Source: Portulaca oleracea | Lineage: Eukaryota > Streptophyta > Magnoliopsida > Caryophyllales > Portulacaceae | Length of the DNA stretch: 64,000 nucleotides | Direction of reading: 5' to 3' | Assembly (NCBI GenBank): GCA_029582165.1 | Contig: CM055874.1 | Coordinates: 48,149,269 to 48,213,268, forward strand | Part shown: piece by piece, positions 1 through 10,999 of the stretch | Layout of the letters: every line of letters begins with the position of its first letter | How positions within the stretch are numbered: the first letter of the stretch is position 1 | Made by a program: the position numbers and the translations under genes | Notes under the pieces: generated by a model | What the model was told of the DNA's origin: nothing | Databases searched by the model: none | Seen by the model: only the letters and a program-made list of their open reading frames with translations

Positions 1-1442
1 AGGGCTATATATTAACTACACAATAAATGGTGACCGATATCGTACGACTCATAAATTCTGTCCACTTGACCGGGTTTTTATTTCGAGATTTTCGATCCTA
101 GTTCCAACCATACTATCCCGGGACTCCAAATTGAGGTTCTAACCATCCTACTAGGGTCCACTACTTCCCTTTTCACTCTCATAGCACAACTAAGGTCGAT
201 TTACACATATACTAACATAAATTTGTGACGATAACATATTAATTCTCAATCAAACACATAAACTTAAAATTTATACTAATAATCGAAAGAAAAGAAACGA
301 AACATGGACCCCTAAACTTTAAAACACCCAAGAAACCAGCATGGTACTATTTTACCAAAAATAATGACAAATTAAAAACTTTTAATAAATAAGGAATTCG
401 ATAAACCTCCTTAATAACGACGTAACACACGATAACAATTCAAAATAATATGATTACTATAAAAAAATCAAGACTTTATTTATCATAGCGGAATTTAATT
501 TGCAAAAAAGACTAAGAAGACTTAGGAGACACCCTTTGCAAAAGTATAATTACTAATAATTATAAACTAATGGTTTTAACTCCGAATTCTCAAAATTTAC
601 TCATACTTTGTAAAATAAATTTGAGAAGTACAACCCTAATAAACTTTATAACCATAAATAAATTAAATACCCATATTATACGCAATCATAACAAAATTTA
701 TTCTCACGAAATAACTCTAATCAAAACCCTAAACATAAGTTACATGTAATCACAATATTCCTCACATGTAATAGCCAAGAGTAATAATTTAAACTATCAC
801 ATTTATCCACTTAACATAACCCAATTATACACAAGAAATACATGTAAATTTCATAAAAAGAAACAATTTGAAATCAGATAATATATAATACTAATAATAA
901 AGGGCACAACTTTTGAAAGAAAACAAGGTATAGGTTAGGGTTTACGCACGCACAGGGCACGGTGGCAGGCCGGTGGACGTCTGGCTGGACTCCGGCGACG
1001 GAGGGCGTCTGGGTGGTCGCCGGACCGTGGGGTCACGATGGTCGAGAGTCACGGTGGTCGTCGGTTGGTTATCGAGCCAACAATCACAGCAGCAACGAAC
1101 GGGTTGGGCCGCCTTACTCACGTCTGGGCAGTCACAGCGGTTTTGGGTGGTCGCGGGAGCGGTGCTCGGTGGTCGCCTGGTGTCCGGGAGTTGACGACGA
1201 AGATCTACGGCAGCTGGGCGGCGGCGGCGGTGGTGCACAACCAAGAAGACCGTGAAAGTGAGATAGAGAGAGAAAAGGGTGTGCGGTGGTCGTAGCGGTG
1301 GTCGGAGCGGTTGCTCGAGGCGGATTTGCGAGGCGGAGGTGGCGGCGGTGGTCGGTGGTGGCTGGGCGGTTGTTGGCTCCACGGCAGAAGAGGGACGAGA
1401 GGGAGACAGATATGGAGATTAGGGTTTGGAAGTTTAGGTTAA

Positions 1443-1801
1443 CAAAAAATTACTTAGGGGTACCCTAACTTTTGGTGAAATGTTTTTCTGGTACCCCAAT
1501 TTTTAAAAACTAATTTTGGGTACCCTAACTTTTAGAATTAGAAATAATTAGGTGAATTTTCGGCCAATTATTTGAATTCAACGGTGAGTTTTAGGTGGGA
1601 AATTGATTAATTGTTTTTGTGGATAAAAATGCCCTTTGTTTTCGTGGACGAAAATGATTTGAATCAATCGGAGTTTCGCTGGAAATTCACCTAGTAATTT
1701 CTAATCTTAAAAGTTAGGGTACCCCAAAATTAGTTTTGAAAAGTTAGGGTACCAAAAAATTGTTTCTTCAAAAGTTAGGATACCTTTAAGTAATTTTTTT
1801 G
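1443..1801. mobile_element. Mutator-like MITE, copy A
   Basis: A 359-bp element starts CAAAAAATTACTTAGGGGTA and ends with the inverse ...TAAGTAATTTTTTTG. It is flanked by a perfect 9-bp duplication TTAGGTTAA (1434-1442 and 1802-1810). Long inverted ends rich in GGTACCCTAACTTTT and a 9-bp TSD fit Mutator-superfamily MITEs. Two relatives lie at 54501-54850 and 55220-55570. Its centre (about 1560-1680) is less palindromic than in those copies. Confidence 0.8.
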
Positions 1802-1924
1802 TTAGGTTAATTAGGAGTAGTTTATGAAATTAGACTACTTAATTTACTTAATTAAGCAAATAAAACTAGGGGCATACTCCTCTAACCGTCCACCGGCATA
1901 AATTAGGGAAAAATTTAAAAACAA

Positions 1925-1985
1925 CATTAATAATAATAAGATTAAATAATACTAATAATAATAATAGTAGCAAGAATAGTAATAC

Positions 1986-2029
<44 letters not shown>

Positions 2030-2065
2030 GTAGTATTAATAATAATACTAAAAATAGTCCAATAA
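1925..2065. repeat. (TAA)n microsatellite
   Basis: Nearly uninterrupted AAT/TAA triplets run through the stretch, with a few substitutions. It lies inside the LTR, in the position equivalent to the TAA runs near 20270-20520 of the solo LTR. Confidence 0.85.
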
Positions 2066-2994
2066 TTAATTAAATAAACTAACACATACTCATCAAATAT
2101 TAACATCGAATTTACCAAAATACCCCTTTTCCTATGCATATCCATGCACGTAGAAAAGACTATATTACCCTTAATAATCTCTCGACGGGTCCTACGAGCT
2201 CAAGTGTCAACAATTTAAACACAGAAATAATTAACTGACGTAAAATAATACTACGACGTAACGACGATTAAAATCTAATTTTCCGGGGTTTTACATTGAG
2301 CCTCACTGGTTACTTGCTGATCTCCAGCAAGTGAAGGGGTGAGAGTAGTGGTGATGGGGTTAGGGTCACAGAAGGAAGTGGAAATGATTTGTGGCTCTTG
2401 AACTTCACCCAGTTCAATTTCTCTCCCACTCCTTTTATAGATCCCCGAAAATTTGGAATATGTTTACCGTTATGTCGTTAACGTGTTATTTTATATCTTT
2501 CATATTTTGTGAAACTTATCGGTTAACACTTGAGCTCGTAGGACTGCGTGGTAGCTAACGAAGGGTAAAAGAGTAATTTTATGCATGGGAAGGTTGCATG
2601 GGAGTGTGGGTATTTTAGTAATTTTATGTGTGTCGCCCTAGTACTATTACTATTATTATTCATGTGAGTATTTTTTTTAGTTAATTATGTGTTATTTTAG
2701 AGCTTTGGAAAAACATATTATTATAAATAATTAATTATTTTCGGTTGGATTAATTTTCTATTTTTTTATATTTTTTCTTATAATTAATTATGGGTATAAA
2801 TACCCCTCTTAACTAAACCCTATGTTAATATTAAAAAAGAAAACCCCATACCTTTTTTTCTTTTTCGTCCTGTTGTGCAGACCCGAACCCCGAGCACCCT
2901 CTCTTTCGTTTTCATCCTTCTCTCCCAGGTTCTCTCATGCACCAACCAACACCGCTCACACCAACCACTACCAGTCACTAGTAGTGTCGCCTTC

Positions 2995-3872
2995 TGTTGG
3001 GTTTTAGGTTATCGATTTCCTAAACAGATGCAGATTAATTGACAGAAAATCATAACGATTATAAATAATTAATCACTCAGGAAAACACAATCGCAAAGGC
3101 TTTAGTAATTATACCTTTGTTGCTATTCCGGCTGATGTAGAGGTTGATCTTTGAGATTCCAATGAGAAATCCTCTACTGAAAGTCCACGCAGCACTCCGG
3201 GAACTCGACTGATGGATCGATCTGATCAAGACAGATCTTAATCTTAGGATGTATGTTTTTTGGTATAGATGGTTGTTTCAAGAAACAATAATTGTAAACT
3301 AAAAGAGAGAGGAACTCAGGAAGTCGCCCTGGTATCTCTCTAAGAGTCATAAACAGATCACTTGATAAATCTCTCAGAGAGATCCTATTTATAGTGTTAG
3401 GATGGCTTGGGAAAAGGGTTATTAAAAACCCTAATGGCCGGCCTAATTTTACGGCGCATTCTCAAGCCCAACACGGTCCGTGTTGAGGCAACACGATCCG
3501 TGTTCGCCTCCAGAATGTCCATTAAATCAGTCTATAGTCACCACGGTTCGTGGTGACACCAACGCGGACCGTGTTGAATCAACACGGTCCGTGTTGAATC
3601 AACACGGTCCGTGTTGAGTCCAATTCGGTCCGTGTTGGGCTGATTTCTATGAGAAATCAGCTCCCAACATTCCTAAACATAATACGATATTACTTAGGTT
3701 ACATACATTGTTCCAGGGCACTGACTTGTGTGACCCCGTAGGACCAAATAATATAATTGTAACTAAACATATTTAATTACCGATTATAGAGGTCTCTAGC
3801 AAGACATATAATCACTATATTATATTGGTTTAAACTCCATGTATATCGAACATTGTCGGGACATTCCCAACA
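2995..3872 (-). mobile_element. Solo LTR, probably Ty1/copia type
   Basis: An 878-bp unit begins TGTTGGGTTTTAGG and ends CATTCCCAACA, with TG...CA termini and a perfect 5-bp target duplication CCTTC (2990-2994 and 3873-3877). The minus reading starts TGTTGGGAATGTCCC, and its TATA box (CTATAAATA) is at 3386-3394, so transcription runs leftward. No internal region is attached, hence a solo LTR. The TGTTGG/CCAACA ends favour copia, which is an inference. Confidence 0.8.
3386..3636 (-). promoter_or_regulatory. Dyad array 1 upstream of an LTR TATA box
   Basis: Seven imperfect palindromes of the form AACACGG-T-CCGTGTT have centres near 3477, 3497, 3547, 3568, 3588, 3608 and 3629, so neighbours are 20-21 bp apart. 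One copy has changed arms that still pair (CACCACG...CGTGGTG). On the minus strand the array lies about 75 bp upstream of CTATAAATA, in the U3 region of the solo LTR. Its role is unknown; dimeric-factor sites or hairpins are both possible. Confidence 0.7.
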
Positions 3873-4010
3873 CCTTCACCGCCACAGCCGCCACCGAACC
3901 ACCACAAACCCCCAGCCACCGTCAGGAAGTACGTAAGCCCCACCTCGAGCCCCCTTCTCTACTCTCTCAAATCTCTTCTCCACCCCCTCTTCTCCCTCTC
4001 CCCCACTAAT

Positions 4011-5373
4011 ACGGGCCCCGAAAGTGCACAGGTGCAATGTAGTATATCAAGGTCGTTCTCTCAAGGACTTGTTCAACTACGTACTAAACTATTTCACTAC
4101 AAAGGATGATAGGTCGTCCAAAGTGTTTATGTGTTTGTAAGATTTTAAACTAAAATAAGGAAAACAATAAACTTTAAGAGTTCTAATAGATAATTAAGGG
4201 AGTTCAAGGGAGTCTACTCTAGTTAATCAATCGATTAAGAGGTAATTCCAATGCAAGGTAGTATTGATAGTGTCGGGGTCTATAATCTTTGTAAGGCCTA
4301 TCACAGCAATCTTTCGATACGAGGTGAGTTGCAGTGACTAAACTAAACACCTATTCTCATGGCTATTTAATTCAATCAAAGATAAGAACGGATTATAACA
4401 CGACCATAAGCATGAACCCATTATTTCTAATTGTGTTCTATGCCTATTCAATCTTCGTTTATCCAATTCAAAATAACAATCTTTCGACCCGATATTAAGA
4501 ATCTAAACCAAGTAAAAAGTGATCAGTCAATTACTATGACATACGAAACACGAAGATTAAACAACTGTATTAAACCTAAAACCGAAATCACACACCATAA
4601 ATCAATCAAGAAACATCGAGTTTATCCCCTAAACAATGAAACTAACTACTCATAATAATAAAAACTAGCAAAATAGTAACAAAACCCGAATTGCGAAACA
4701 TATTGAAAATAGAAAATAAACCAAATATCTGAATCGTTGAATTCGATTTCTTCGTGTCACCCAAATCGATCTCCTTCTCCTCCTCTTCTATTCCTAATCT
4801 ACTAGACGACTCCCCGAAGGGAGGAAAATACAAAAAAAAAAAAAAAAAAAAAAAAACCTAGTAGTAGAAGCGTGAATAATAATAGGTTGAATAATGGCCT
4901 CCCTAATGCTGCGGCGACTTTTCTTTTATAGGGAGGTTTCAGGCGCTACCAACGTCAAAAGGCGCCACCAGCGTCAAAAGACGACACCGTGAATTTCCTT
5001 TTTTAGACTAGACACTGGTGGGGGGTAAGGGACGTTGCCAGAGGTTGGTGTAGGCACTGCTAGGGCTTTTCCGTGGACAGTTGGGCTTCGTTCCTCTTCC
5101 ATTAGGGTTGGGCCATGGTGTATTAAGGTTGGGCTACTCTTCTAATTCTTATTCTTTTGGCCTATGTCCTCTTTCTTTTCTCTTTTCCTCTTCTTTTCTT
5201 CTTATTCTTGAATTTCCTCCCCTTCATCTCTCCTTTTCTTTCTAATTTCTTTGGTTTTATATGGATTTTTCCTTCAAATCTGCAAAACTCACCAATCTCC
5301 AAACCAAGTGAAGAAATCATGAAAATTGATATAAAAATACAAAATTATATTACATAATTAGCTAAAATATACA
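4011..5373 (-). mobile_element. Ty3/gypsy-type LTR, minus orientation
   Basis: On the minus strand, purine-rich sequence with the inverted motif CTTGCTTGAGGGCAAG (5391-5406) precedes the LTR start TGTATATTTTAGC (ending at 5373), as before a 3' LTR. A TATA box TATAAAAG lies at 4923-4930 (minus). The low end carries a block around 4030-4075 (reverse of GAGAACGACCTTG) typical near gypsy LTR/leader junctions. A 25-A run at 4832-4856 is a T-run just after the minus TATA box. The 4011 edge is approximate. Confidence 0.5.
4923..4995 (-). promoter_or_regulatory. Weak dyad array upstream of a TATA box
   Basis: Three related units (GGCGCTACC at 4942, GGCGCCACC at 4961, GACGACACC at 4980) recur every 19 bp and form imperfect dyads such as GGCGCCACCAGCGTC. 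They lie just upstream of the minus-strand TATAAAAG. This looks like a degenerate version of the arrays elsewhere in the window. Confidence 0.4.
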
Positions 5374-6480
5374 AGTTAGAGGCCTACTTACTTGCCCTCA
5401 AGCAAGTTTGACACAAAAACAAGGAGCAAAGAAAGACTCAAAAAATAAAAAGACAAAGACTCAAGAGGGAAAATTGGGAAAGAAGAAAATAAACTGAGGG
5501 TTAGCATTAGGGTTACAAATACAATTATACATCTCCTCAGGCTAACCAATTAGAACACATCAATCCACCAAGCTAAATCCAAGAACGATCCGGAAGAGAA
5601 CAAACTAGTGCAAAATAGATAGACGGAAGTTTTCGAAACCTTGAAAGAGATCAAGCACTTCGAACGTGAAAAGCCACCAGCAGTCTTAAGATAGATGCAA
5701 CTATGCATGGTTGGTTATGGACGTAGGTCAGTCGATGAGCAAATCTCACTTTAGGGTAAAGTAGAACACTCTAGAACTCAATTGTTTAATTTAAGTGGGT
5801 TTCACTCACACAGACCAAAAGAAACGACCTACCATAGGCTTGGTAAGAATCTCACTATCCACTGCTAGTATGTAATGCACGTGTGACAATCAAGAGGACT
5901 TTTTAGGGTTATAATGAGGCTTAGGTTAAGGGATAGGAGTGGTAATATTTGGGTATGAGAAGCTAATAGAGCCATGTCTGGATTTAGTTTCACCAAAAAT
6001 CGCTCTCAACTCACACACTTGCCGAATGTAGGCAAGGATTCATCTTACTCCCTCATTAAGATCAAACAACTCATCAAACCTCATAAGTAGGCCATAAGCT
6101 TCCATGATATGTAATAGAGTCTCCTTAATCGCCCTTTTTTCGATATTTTTTTCTCTGTTTTTTCTATTTTTTGTTTTTTTTTTTTTTGGTTGGTGAAAGG
6201 AGAAAGAATATGTATGAACATAGCTTTGACCTTGGTACATATTAGAAGATCATCATAACCAATTTGCAAACTCATGAAACTGGGAAATATAAACCACCCC
6301 AATTCAAAGATAATCATAAACACCTACCAACAACTTACTCCATTCATACCAACATCGAGCCAAACATCACCCTCAAAACAACAAACTCCCAAACACATCT
6401 AAACAAGGCAAATGGTAGGAATTTAATAAGGCCAAGGCTTGTACTGTCAGGGTTTAATAACAAAAAATAGGAAATCAAAG
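5374..6480 (-). mobile_element. 3' internal remnant of the gypsy element at 4011-5373
   Basis: The segment lies immediately 5' (minus sense) of the LTR and starts with the conserved motif preceding the polypurine tract. No gag, protease, RT or integrase frame is visible in it. Open frames at 6040-6323 and 6264-6470 are short and resemble nothing. The element appears truncated near 6480, where sequence changes to GGTAATTTTTGGCAA-type repeats. Confidence 0.4.
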
Positions 6481-6660
6481 GCTAGGCGGGGCTAAGTTTT
6501 GGTAATTTTTGGCAACTTTTGGTAAGTTTTGGTAAGTTTGATAAATTTATGTATATTTAGGCATAACATTTGGAAAAATGTTTTAATTTTAATTTTTGAT
6601 TTATTTACTTTTAATCTTAATTTTATATTTTTTTTCTTTTAATTTTTAGTTTTTAATTTT

Positions 6661-7165
6661 GGGAGTTGATCATGTAAGCATGGACTTAATGTAAGCATGT
6701 GAGCATGATTGATCCATACCCTTGATTGTTGCATCCATGGCTAGCTTTTTTCTTTTCTTTTCTTTTTTTATTTTCGCACCCTCATGTGAGTTAATGACAT
6801 TTATTGTCGTATTGCAGCTTCTTTAAAAAATAAAATAAAATCAAGAGCGTCATTGTTGATCGGGATTCTATATCCCAAAATAACGTAATTTCTCTCCTTC
6901 CTTTCTTGTCCACTTACTCGCTGCTTTGACCGTACCCATCCATGGCAACTTATTTTCTAGATGGTCATGTGTGACCCAAGCTGATCGAAAGACACCGATG
7001 ACGAGGAGGAATCAGTTGCTCGCGACCAAGGTGATCGGAAGACGCGACGACAACAAATCCAAATGATGATACAAGGATCCGATTTGACCATTAAACCATC
7101 TCCGCCACCACGACCACCACCATTGAGGTCACCTGACCATGGCGATTCCCATGAGTCCGCTCGAC
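6661..7165 (+). repeat. Left arm of a ~505-bp inverted repeat (partner 20692-21201)
   Basis: Reverse-complementing this arm reproduces 20692-21201 with moderate divergence. Both contain CGCCATGGTCAGG, a block around GAGAAAGGAAGGAGAGAAATTA, and the outer block GATTGTTGCATCCATGGCTAGC. The arms point outward to TTTTAA-rich DNA. They look like terminal inverted repeats of a large DNA transposon or foldback element, later enlarged by the 10-kb nested LTR cluster. The 181-codon minus frame at 6957-7502 is inside the arm and has no recognised domain. Confidence 0.55.
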
Positions 7166-7329
7166 ACAGCTGCCATCCTTCCAGAGTTTGAGACAGTCGG
7201 GTCGAGTTGTTGCATATGTGCAATAATTGGGTGTTCGACTGGGGGAAGCAGGGATGTGGGATGGGGATGTGTGGGTGTGTGGCGGGAGAGGGGGGAGGGG
7301 TGAGTCTAACAGAAGAATTCATGCAATTG

Positions 7330-7760
7330 ATGTTCATCATCGTTGTACTTGATGTCCTGGCTTGTTTCATATGATGTTCATTTTTATTGTACTTGATGTC
7401 CTCACATGTCGCATTGTTCATTTTATTATCCATAATGTTCTCATAATTTTTGATGTCCATTGGTTTGGTACGTGATGTCCACGTGTTTATATGAATGTTC
7501 ATTTACAAGAAACTTGATGTCCTTCTATATGCCATGGGTACGGATTGGTTATTTGAAAATGCATGAACATGTGTACAATAGTTGGTATGTACAAAAGTGT
7601 AAGACATGATGTCCATTTGGTTTGAACATGATGTCAGTTGATTCCAACATGACGTCCATTTGGATTGAATATGATGTCCATTTTGGTTTGAACATGGTAT
7701 CCATTTGGTTTGAACATGATGTTCATTTTGTTTGAATATGATTATAATAAACTTCAAATG
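7330..7760. repeat. Degenerate interspersed TGATGTCC motif cluster
   Basis: About ten copies of (A/C)(T/A)TGATGTCC(A/T) and close variants occur, for example near 7349, 7395, 7459, 7475, 7514, 7606, 7628, 7650 and 7672, often followed by ATTTGGTTTGAAC. Dense, variably spaced short motifs next to an inverted terminal arm resemble subterminal transposase-binding clusters of class II elements. That reading is inferred. Confidence 0.5.
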
Positions 7761-8300
7761 GGTCACATTTCATGTAGAAATGAATAATATGTACCAATAA
7801 AAAGTACAAGGCATCCAAGAATGAGCATCGGCTATAACAAATGTGAACATCAAGATTTTTAAAATTTTGAAATTGATTAATATAAACTTAATATGGGCAA
7901 CACTTCATGTATAAGTGAACAATGTTTATGACTAATAAGTACATCAAGACATCCAAGAATGAGTATCGGCTATAACTAATGTGTACATCAAAAGTTTTAA
8001 ATTTTATGAACTTGATTACTATAACCTTTAAAAGGGCAGCACGCAATGTATAAATGAACAATAGGGATGATAAAGAAGTACATTAAGACATCCAACAGTG
8101 AGCACCACTTCAAATTTTTACAATTTTTGAACTTGATTACTATAAACTTCGATCAAATGGGCAACACTTCATATATAGATGAACAATAGGTATGACTAAA
8201 AACTACATCAAATGTGAACATCAAAATTTTTGAACTTGAGTACATCAAGGCATCCATGAATGAGCATTAGCTATATCAAAGACATCAAATTTTTTAAATT
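7750..8300. repeat. Four-copy tandem repeat, unit about 120-160 bp
   Basis: Successive units start near 7750, 7886, 8023 and 8143 with TATAAACTT...GGG(C/T)(A/C)(A/G)CAC, followed by ATGTATAAATGAACAAT, CATCAAGACATCCAAGAATGAGC and TTTTGAACTTGATTACTAT. Copies are diverged. No coding potential is apparent. Confidence 0.6.
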
Positions 8301-8440
8301 GCTCTATTACACTCACTCACTCCCCCCCCCCCCAAATCCAACCCCACGTCCCTGCTTCTCCCAGTCGAAGACACAACCATCGCACATATGGAACAACCCG
8401 ACTCGACTGTCTTGGGCTTTTGGAAGGACGACTACTATGC

Positions 8441-9099
8441 CAAGCTGAAGTATATCGGGGAGGGTCCTGTTTTGGTCCACCTATGGTTCCTGGCTCGCTT
8501 AAAGCCACCCTTTCTTCTCCATAGTTCAAATTCGGCAACATGATATATCTAAAGGTGGATCCGAGTGCTTGGAGGACCTTTTGGGTCATCATTGGGAGAG
8601 GTGTTCATTTCAAGGAAGACTCCAAACCATAGTTTATGGTTTTGGATCCTCATCGTGATCCATCTCAGGTATTCTAAGGGGCCTCGAGATTCTTGGCATG
8701 AATAACGAGAGGGAGTTAACCTTGACTCTCATTTTTGGGCGGGAACGAATAAGAATCAAGCCAAGGGTATTTCGATCTTTTCACATCCAAGGGAGACCAA
8801 CCCGAGGCCATTTTGGTCCTTTGGGCAACCAAGGACATTGTGGGCGTTCACCTCACACTAGGGATAGGGTCGGAAAGCCATACGAGGAAGCACAAATCAA
8901 GAATCAACCTCAAAGGCTAGAAAAAGATAGGCAATCACTCTTTCTGTCATAACTCCTTCAATACAATTCGTATAAACTTCAAACTTTTAGAGCTTAAAAT
9001 AGACACCAAGATCTTTCTATCGATATATTATGGGCCTAAAACGAAGTTCGGATGAAGAAGTTATGCGAGTTTGAAATCGGCAGAAAACTGCCCAGAAGG
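8441..9099. other. Unassigned segment leading into a promoter-like array
   Basis: No convincing gene. 8930-9060 (TCATAACTCCTTCAATACAA...AACGAAGTTCGGATGAAG) resembles text often found in the U3 region of plant LTR elements, so the stretch may be the upstream part of an LTR whose start I cannot place. The 84-codon frame at 8698-8952 is not recognised. Confidence 0.3.
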
Positions 9100-9371
9100 G
9101 TCATGCCCGTGACAAAACATGTCACACTCGTGACTACATAGGTCATGCGCGTGACTACATAGGTCACGCCCATGATCTTTGTTGTCACGCCCGTGACCCC
9201 TCACTACATGTTTGTTTGGGTCTAGAGGCCAGGTCACGTCCGTGACAGAGAGGGTCACGCCCGTGACCCTCCAGGTCACGCCCGTGACTGTTCTGGGATT
9301 CACAGTTCGCGAATTTCTTTTTTTTTTTTCTCTTTTGTTTTTCTTTCCCCTTTTCCCCCTCTCCTTATAAA
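9100..9371 (+). promoter_or_regulatory. Dyad array 2 and TATA box
   Basis: Eight copies of a 14-bp dyad, consensus GTCACGCCCGTGAC, start at 9100, 9121, 9142, 9163, 9184, then 9233, 9254 and 9275. Spacing within each run is exactly 21 bp (14-bp dyad plus 7-bp linker). The linkers vary while the dyads are kept. A TATA box (TTATAAA) follows at 9365-9371, about 77 bp after the last dyad. Transcription would be rightward into 9400-9720, which looks like an LTR leader. Confidence 0.75.
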
Positions 9372-9724
9372 CACATGTAAGGCCTCATTTTGGGTTAGGA
9401 GACATTTAGAACATATAGAGTTTAGCCTCAAAAACCTCTCCATTGAGAGTTTGTAATTGATGGGTGTTTGAAACCCTAATAAATGAAAAGTTAATCCTTT
9501 GGGCGGAATTACTTGTGTAAATCTCTTTCCTTGTGAGTGAGTGAGTGTTCTTTCTCCTTTATTTGGTGAGATTTCTTGTGTGTTTCAAGACTTTTTGCTT
9601 GTAGAAGGTCCTTGTGCAAGTGTTTGAACATCTTAGTTTAATTTGGTGAGTTTTCACTCTTTAGAATTGTCCATATAATTTAATTTCATGCTTATCAACA
9701 AAAATCCCAAAACCCTAAAATAGT

Positions 9725-10079
9725 TACCCGTTTACTATTCGTTGCCCCCCTTTTACTAATGTCGCCCACTTTTTCACAATAATTTTCAATAACGCCCTTG
9801 ACCTTCACAATTTCACTATCTAACTCCTCTCTAATTTCTCTCTCTAATAATAATAATAATTATAATAATAAGAATAATAATAATGGTAATGATAATTATA
9901 ATAACAATAATAATATTTACAAAATTTTATTTTTGTTATTATTATTATTATTGTTATCATCATTATTATTATCGTTATTAATATTAAATTGCAATGTTGT
10001 TTTCGTCGAATTTACAAAACTTTAATATAAATAATGATAATAATAATGATGATATAACAATAATAATAATAATAATAAT

Positions 10080-10111
<32 letters not shown>

Positions 10112-10320
10112 TACAAAATTTTATTTTAAAAAAATTAATCGAAAAAACCCAGAAAAATACGGTTGTCATGCGCAAATTGCGGCGGCACCGCGGTGTTGTC
10201 GTACGTAGATTGCGGCGCCGCGATCTACGTGCGACAACACCGCGGTGTCGCTGCAATTTGCGCGCGAAAACTTTATTTTTCTGAGTTTTTTCGATTAATT
10301 TTTTTAAAATAAAATTTGTA

Positions 10321-10362
<42 letters not shown>

Positions 10363-10480
10363 GTTGAGTTATTTGAGATTGAGAGAATTAGAGAAGATGA
10401 GGGAGGTGAGATAATGACAAGGGCAACAATGTAATTTGGGGGCGACAATAGTAAAAAGGGGGGCGACGTATAACAATTGT
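9725..10480. mobile_element. Foldback element with a GC-rich palindromic core
   Basis: The ends are inverted copies (GCCCCCCTTTTTACTA near 9745 against TAGTAAAAAGGGGGGC near 10450). Inner arms TTTTAAAAAAATTAATCGAA pair with the inverse near 10290-10315. The core is centred at GCGGCGCCGC (10212-10221) with flanking near-perfect arms of about 100 bp containing CACCGCGGTG twice. TAA microsatellites (9846-10110 and 10320-10360) make the arms unequal. No clear target duplication was found. Short frames here are repeat translations. Confidence 0.65.
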
Positions 10481-10999
10481 TTGTATGAGTTCTTTGGGTT
10501 TTCCATCATCCACATGATTATATGTAACGCCCCGGAAATTCAATTATAGAAAGTCAAAGTCAAACTAACGTTAACAGACAAAACTTAGCGGAAGACTTCA
10601 AATTTAGTTTGGGCGTCACTGCCGTATTCCCGAAGGAACACAAGGCGAGAAAGGAAAACACAACTGTCTGCTAACGGTAACCACTAACAATTCAAACAAA
10701 CTTTAAGACATCATAACGAAAACAAAATAAAAAGATTCAAGGACTTCTAGACTCGTCGTCCTCACTTCTAATTCCCGTCCCCAGCATTCAGATCTTCACC
10801 TGAAAACAAAACATTTCAAAAATGAGGGGGAAATCTCAATAATGTCTACCCCTAACGTTTAAAACAGTTTAAGTTCATTTCAATTCATTTTGGGGAGAGG
10901 GAACAAGTCAAACCATTTCTCAAACCTTTAACCCTTAACTGTTTTCCTCAACCCATTCAATCCATATTTTAAGTCGCGGGCGGGATATCAAATCCCAAA

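Larger units (their letters stand above)
1..2296 (-). mobile_element. Long LTR of a Ty3/gypsy-like element, minus orientation, cut by the window start
   Basis: The right edge reads CGGGGTTTTACA, the reverse complement of the LTR start TGTAAAACCCCG also seen at 15399 and at 20663. Shared landmarks with the solo LTR at 10523-20663 include a block reading GGTCCTACGAGCTCAAGTG near 2190, matched near 20540, and a GC-rich, CCACC/GGTGG-rich segment (942-1400) like 13050-13380, probably the transcribed leader. A MITE (1443-1801) interrupts it. The left terminus lies outside the window, so completeness is unknown. Open frames at 942-1382 on both strands are compositional and are not called as genes. 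Family assignment is by LTR ends and neighbours only, with no coding domain here. Confidence 0.6.
2297..4010 (+). mobile_element. LTR-like fragment, plus orientation, interrupted by a solo LTR
   Basis: From about 2440 the sequence shows features of the same long-LTR family in plus orientation: CCCCGAAAA, then CACTTGAGCTCGTAGGACTG near 2530 (inverse of the block in the minus LTRs), ATGCATGGGA, an AT-rich section and a CCACC-rich leader at 2880-2980 that continues after the solo LTR at 3873-4005. The 2297-2440 part has a possible TATA (CCTTTTATAGATCC) but no clear family. Boundaries are approximate and no coding domain is visible. Confidence 0.45.
7180..8440. repeat. Secondary inverted repeat (7180-7310 against 8305-8440)
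   Basis: The minus reading of 7180-7310 and the plus reading of 8305-8440 share CCCTGCTTC(T/C)CCCAGTCGAA, CGCACATATG-like and ACTCGACTGTC blocks. A C-run of 13 lies at 8322-8334. The enclosed kilobase holds two tandem-repeat zones annotated separately. Open frames here do not match a known family. Confidence 0.5.

Noticed and set aside
942..1382. 146-codon minus frame and overlapping plus frames
   Set aside because: Low-complexity Pro/Arg/Thr composition, open on both strands because of GC-rich LTR leader sequence; the same kind of region recurs at 13050-13380 and 15800-16370.
6957..7502. 181-codon minus frame
   Set aside because: Spans the inverted-repeat arm and the TGATGTCC cluster; its partner arm does not keep the frame.
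8317..8592. 91-codon minus frame beside a poly-C tract
   Set aside because: Lies across an inverted repeat and homopolymer; no homologue recognised.
9100..9288. CRISPR-like array (short repeats with regular spacing)
   Set aside because: Repeats are 14 bp and palindromic with 7-bp linkers, in plant DNA upstream of a TATA box; no cas genes and unit sizes are wrong.
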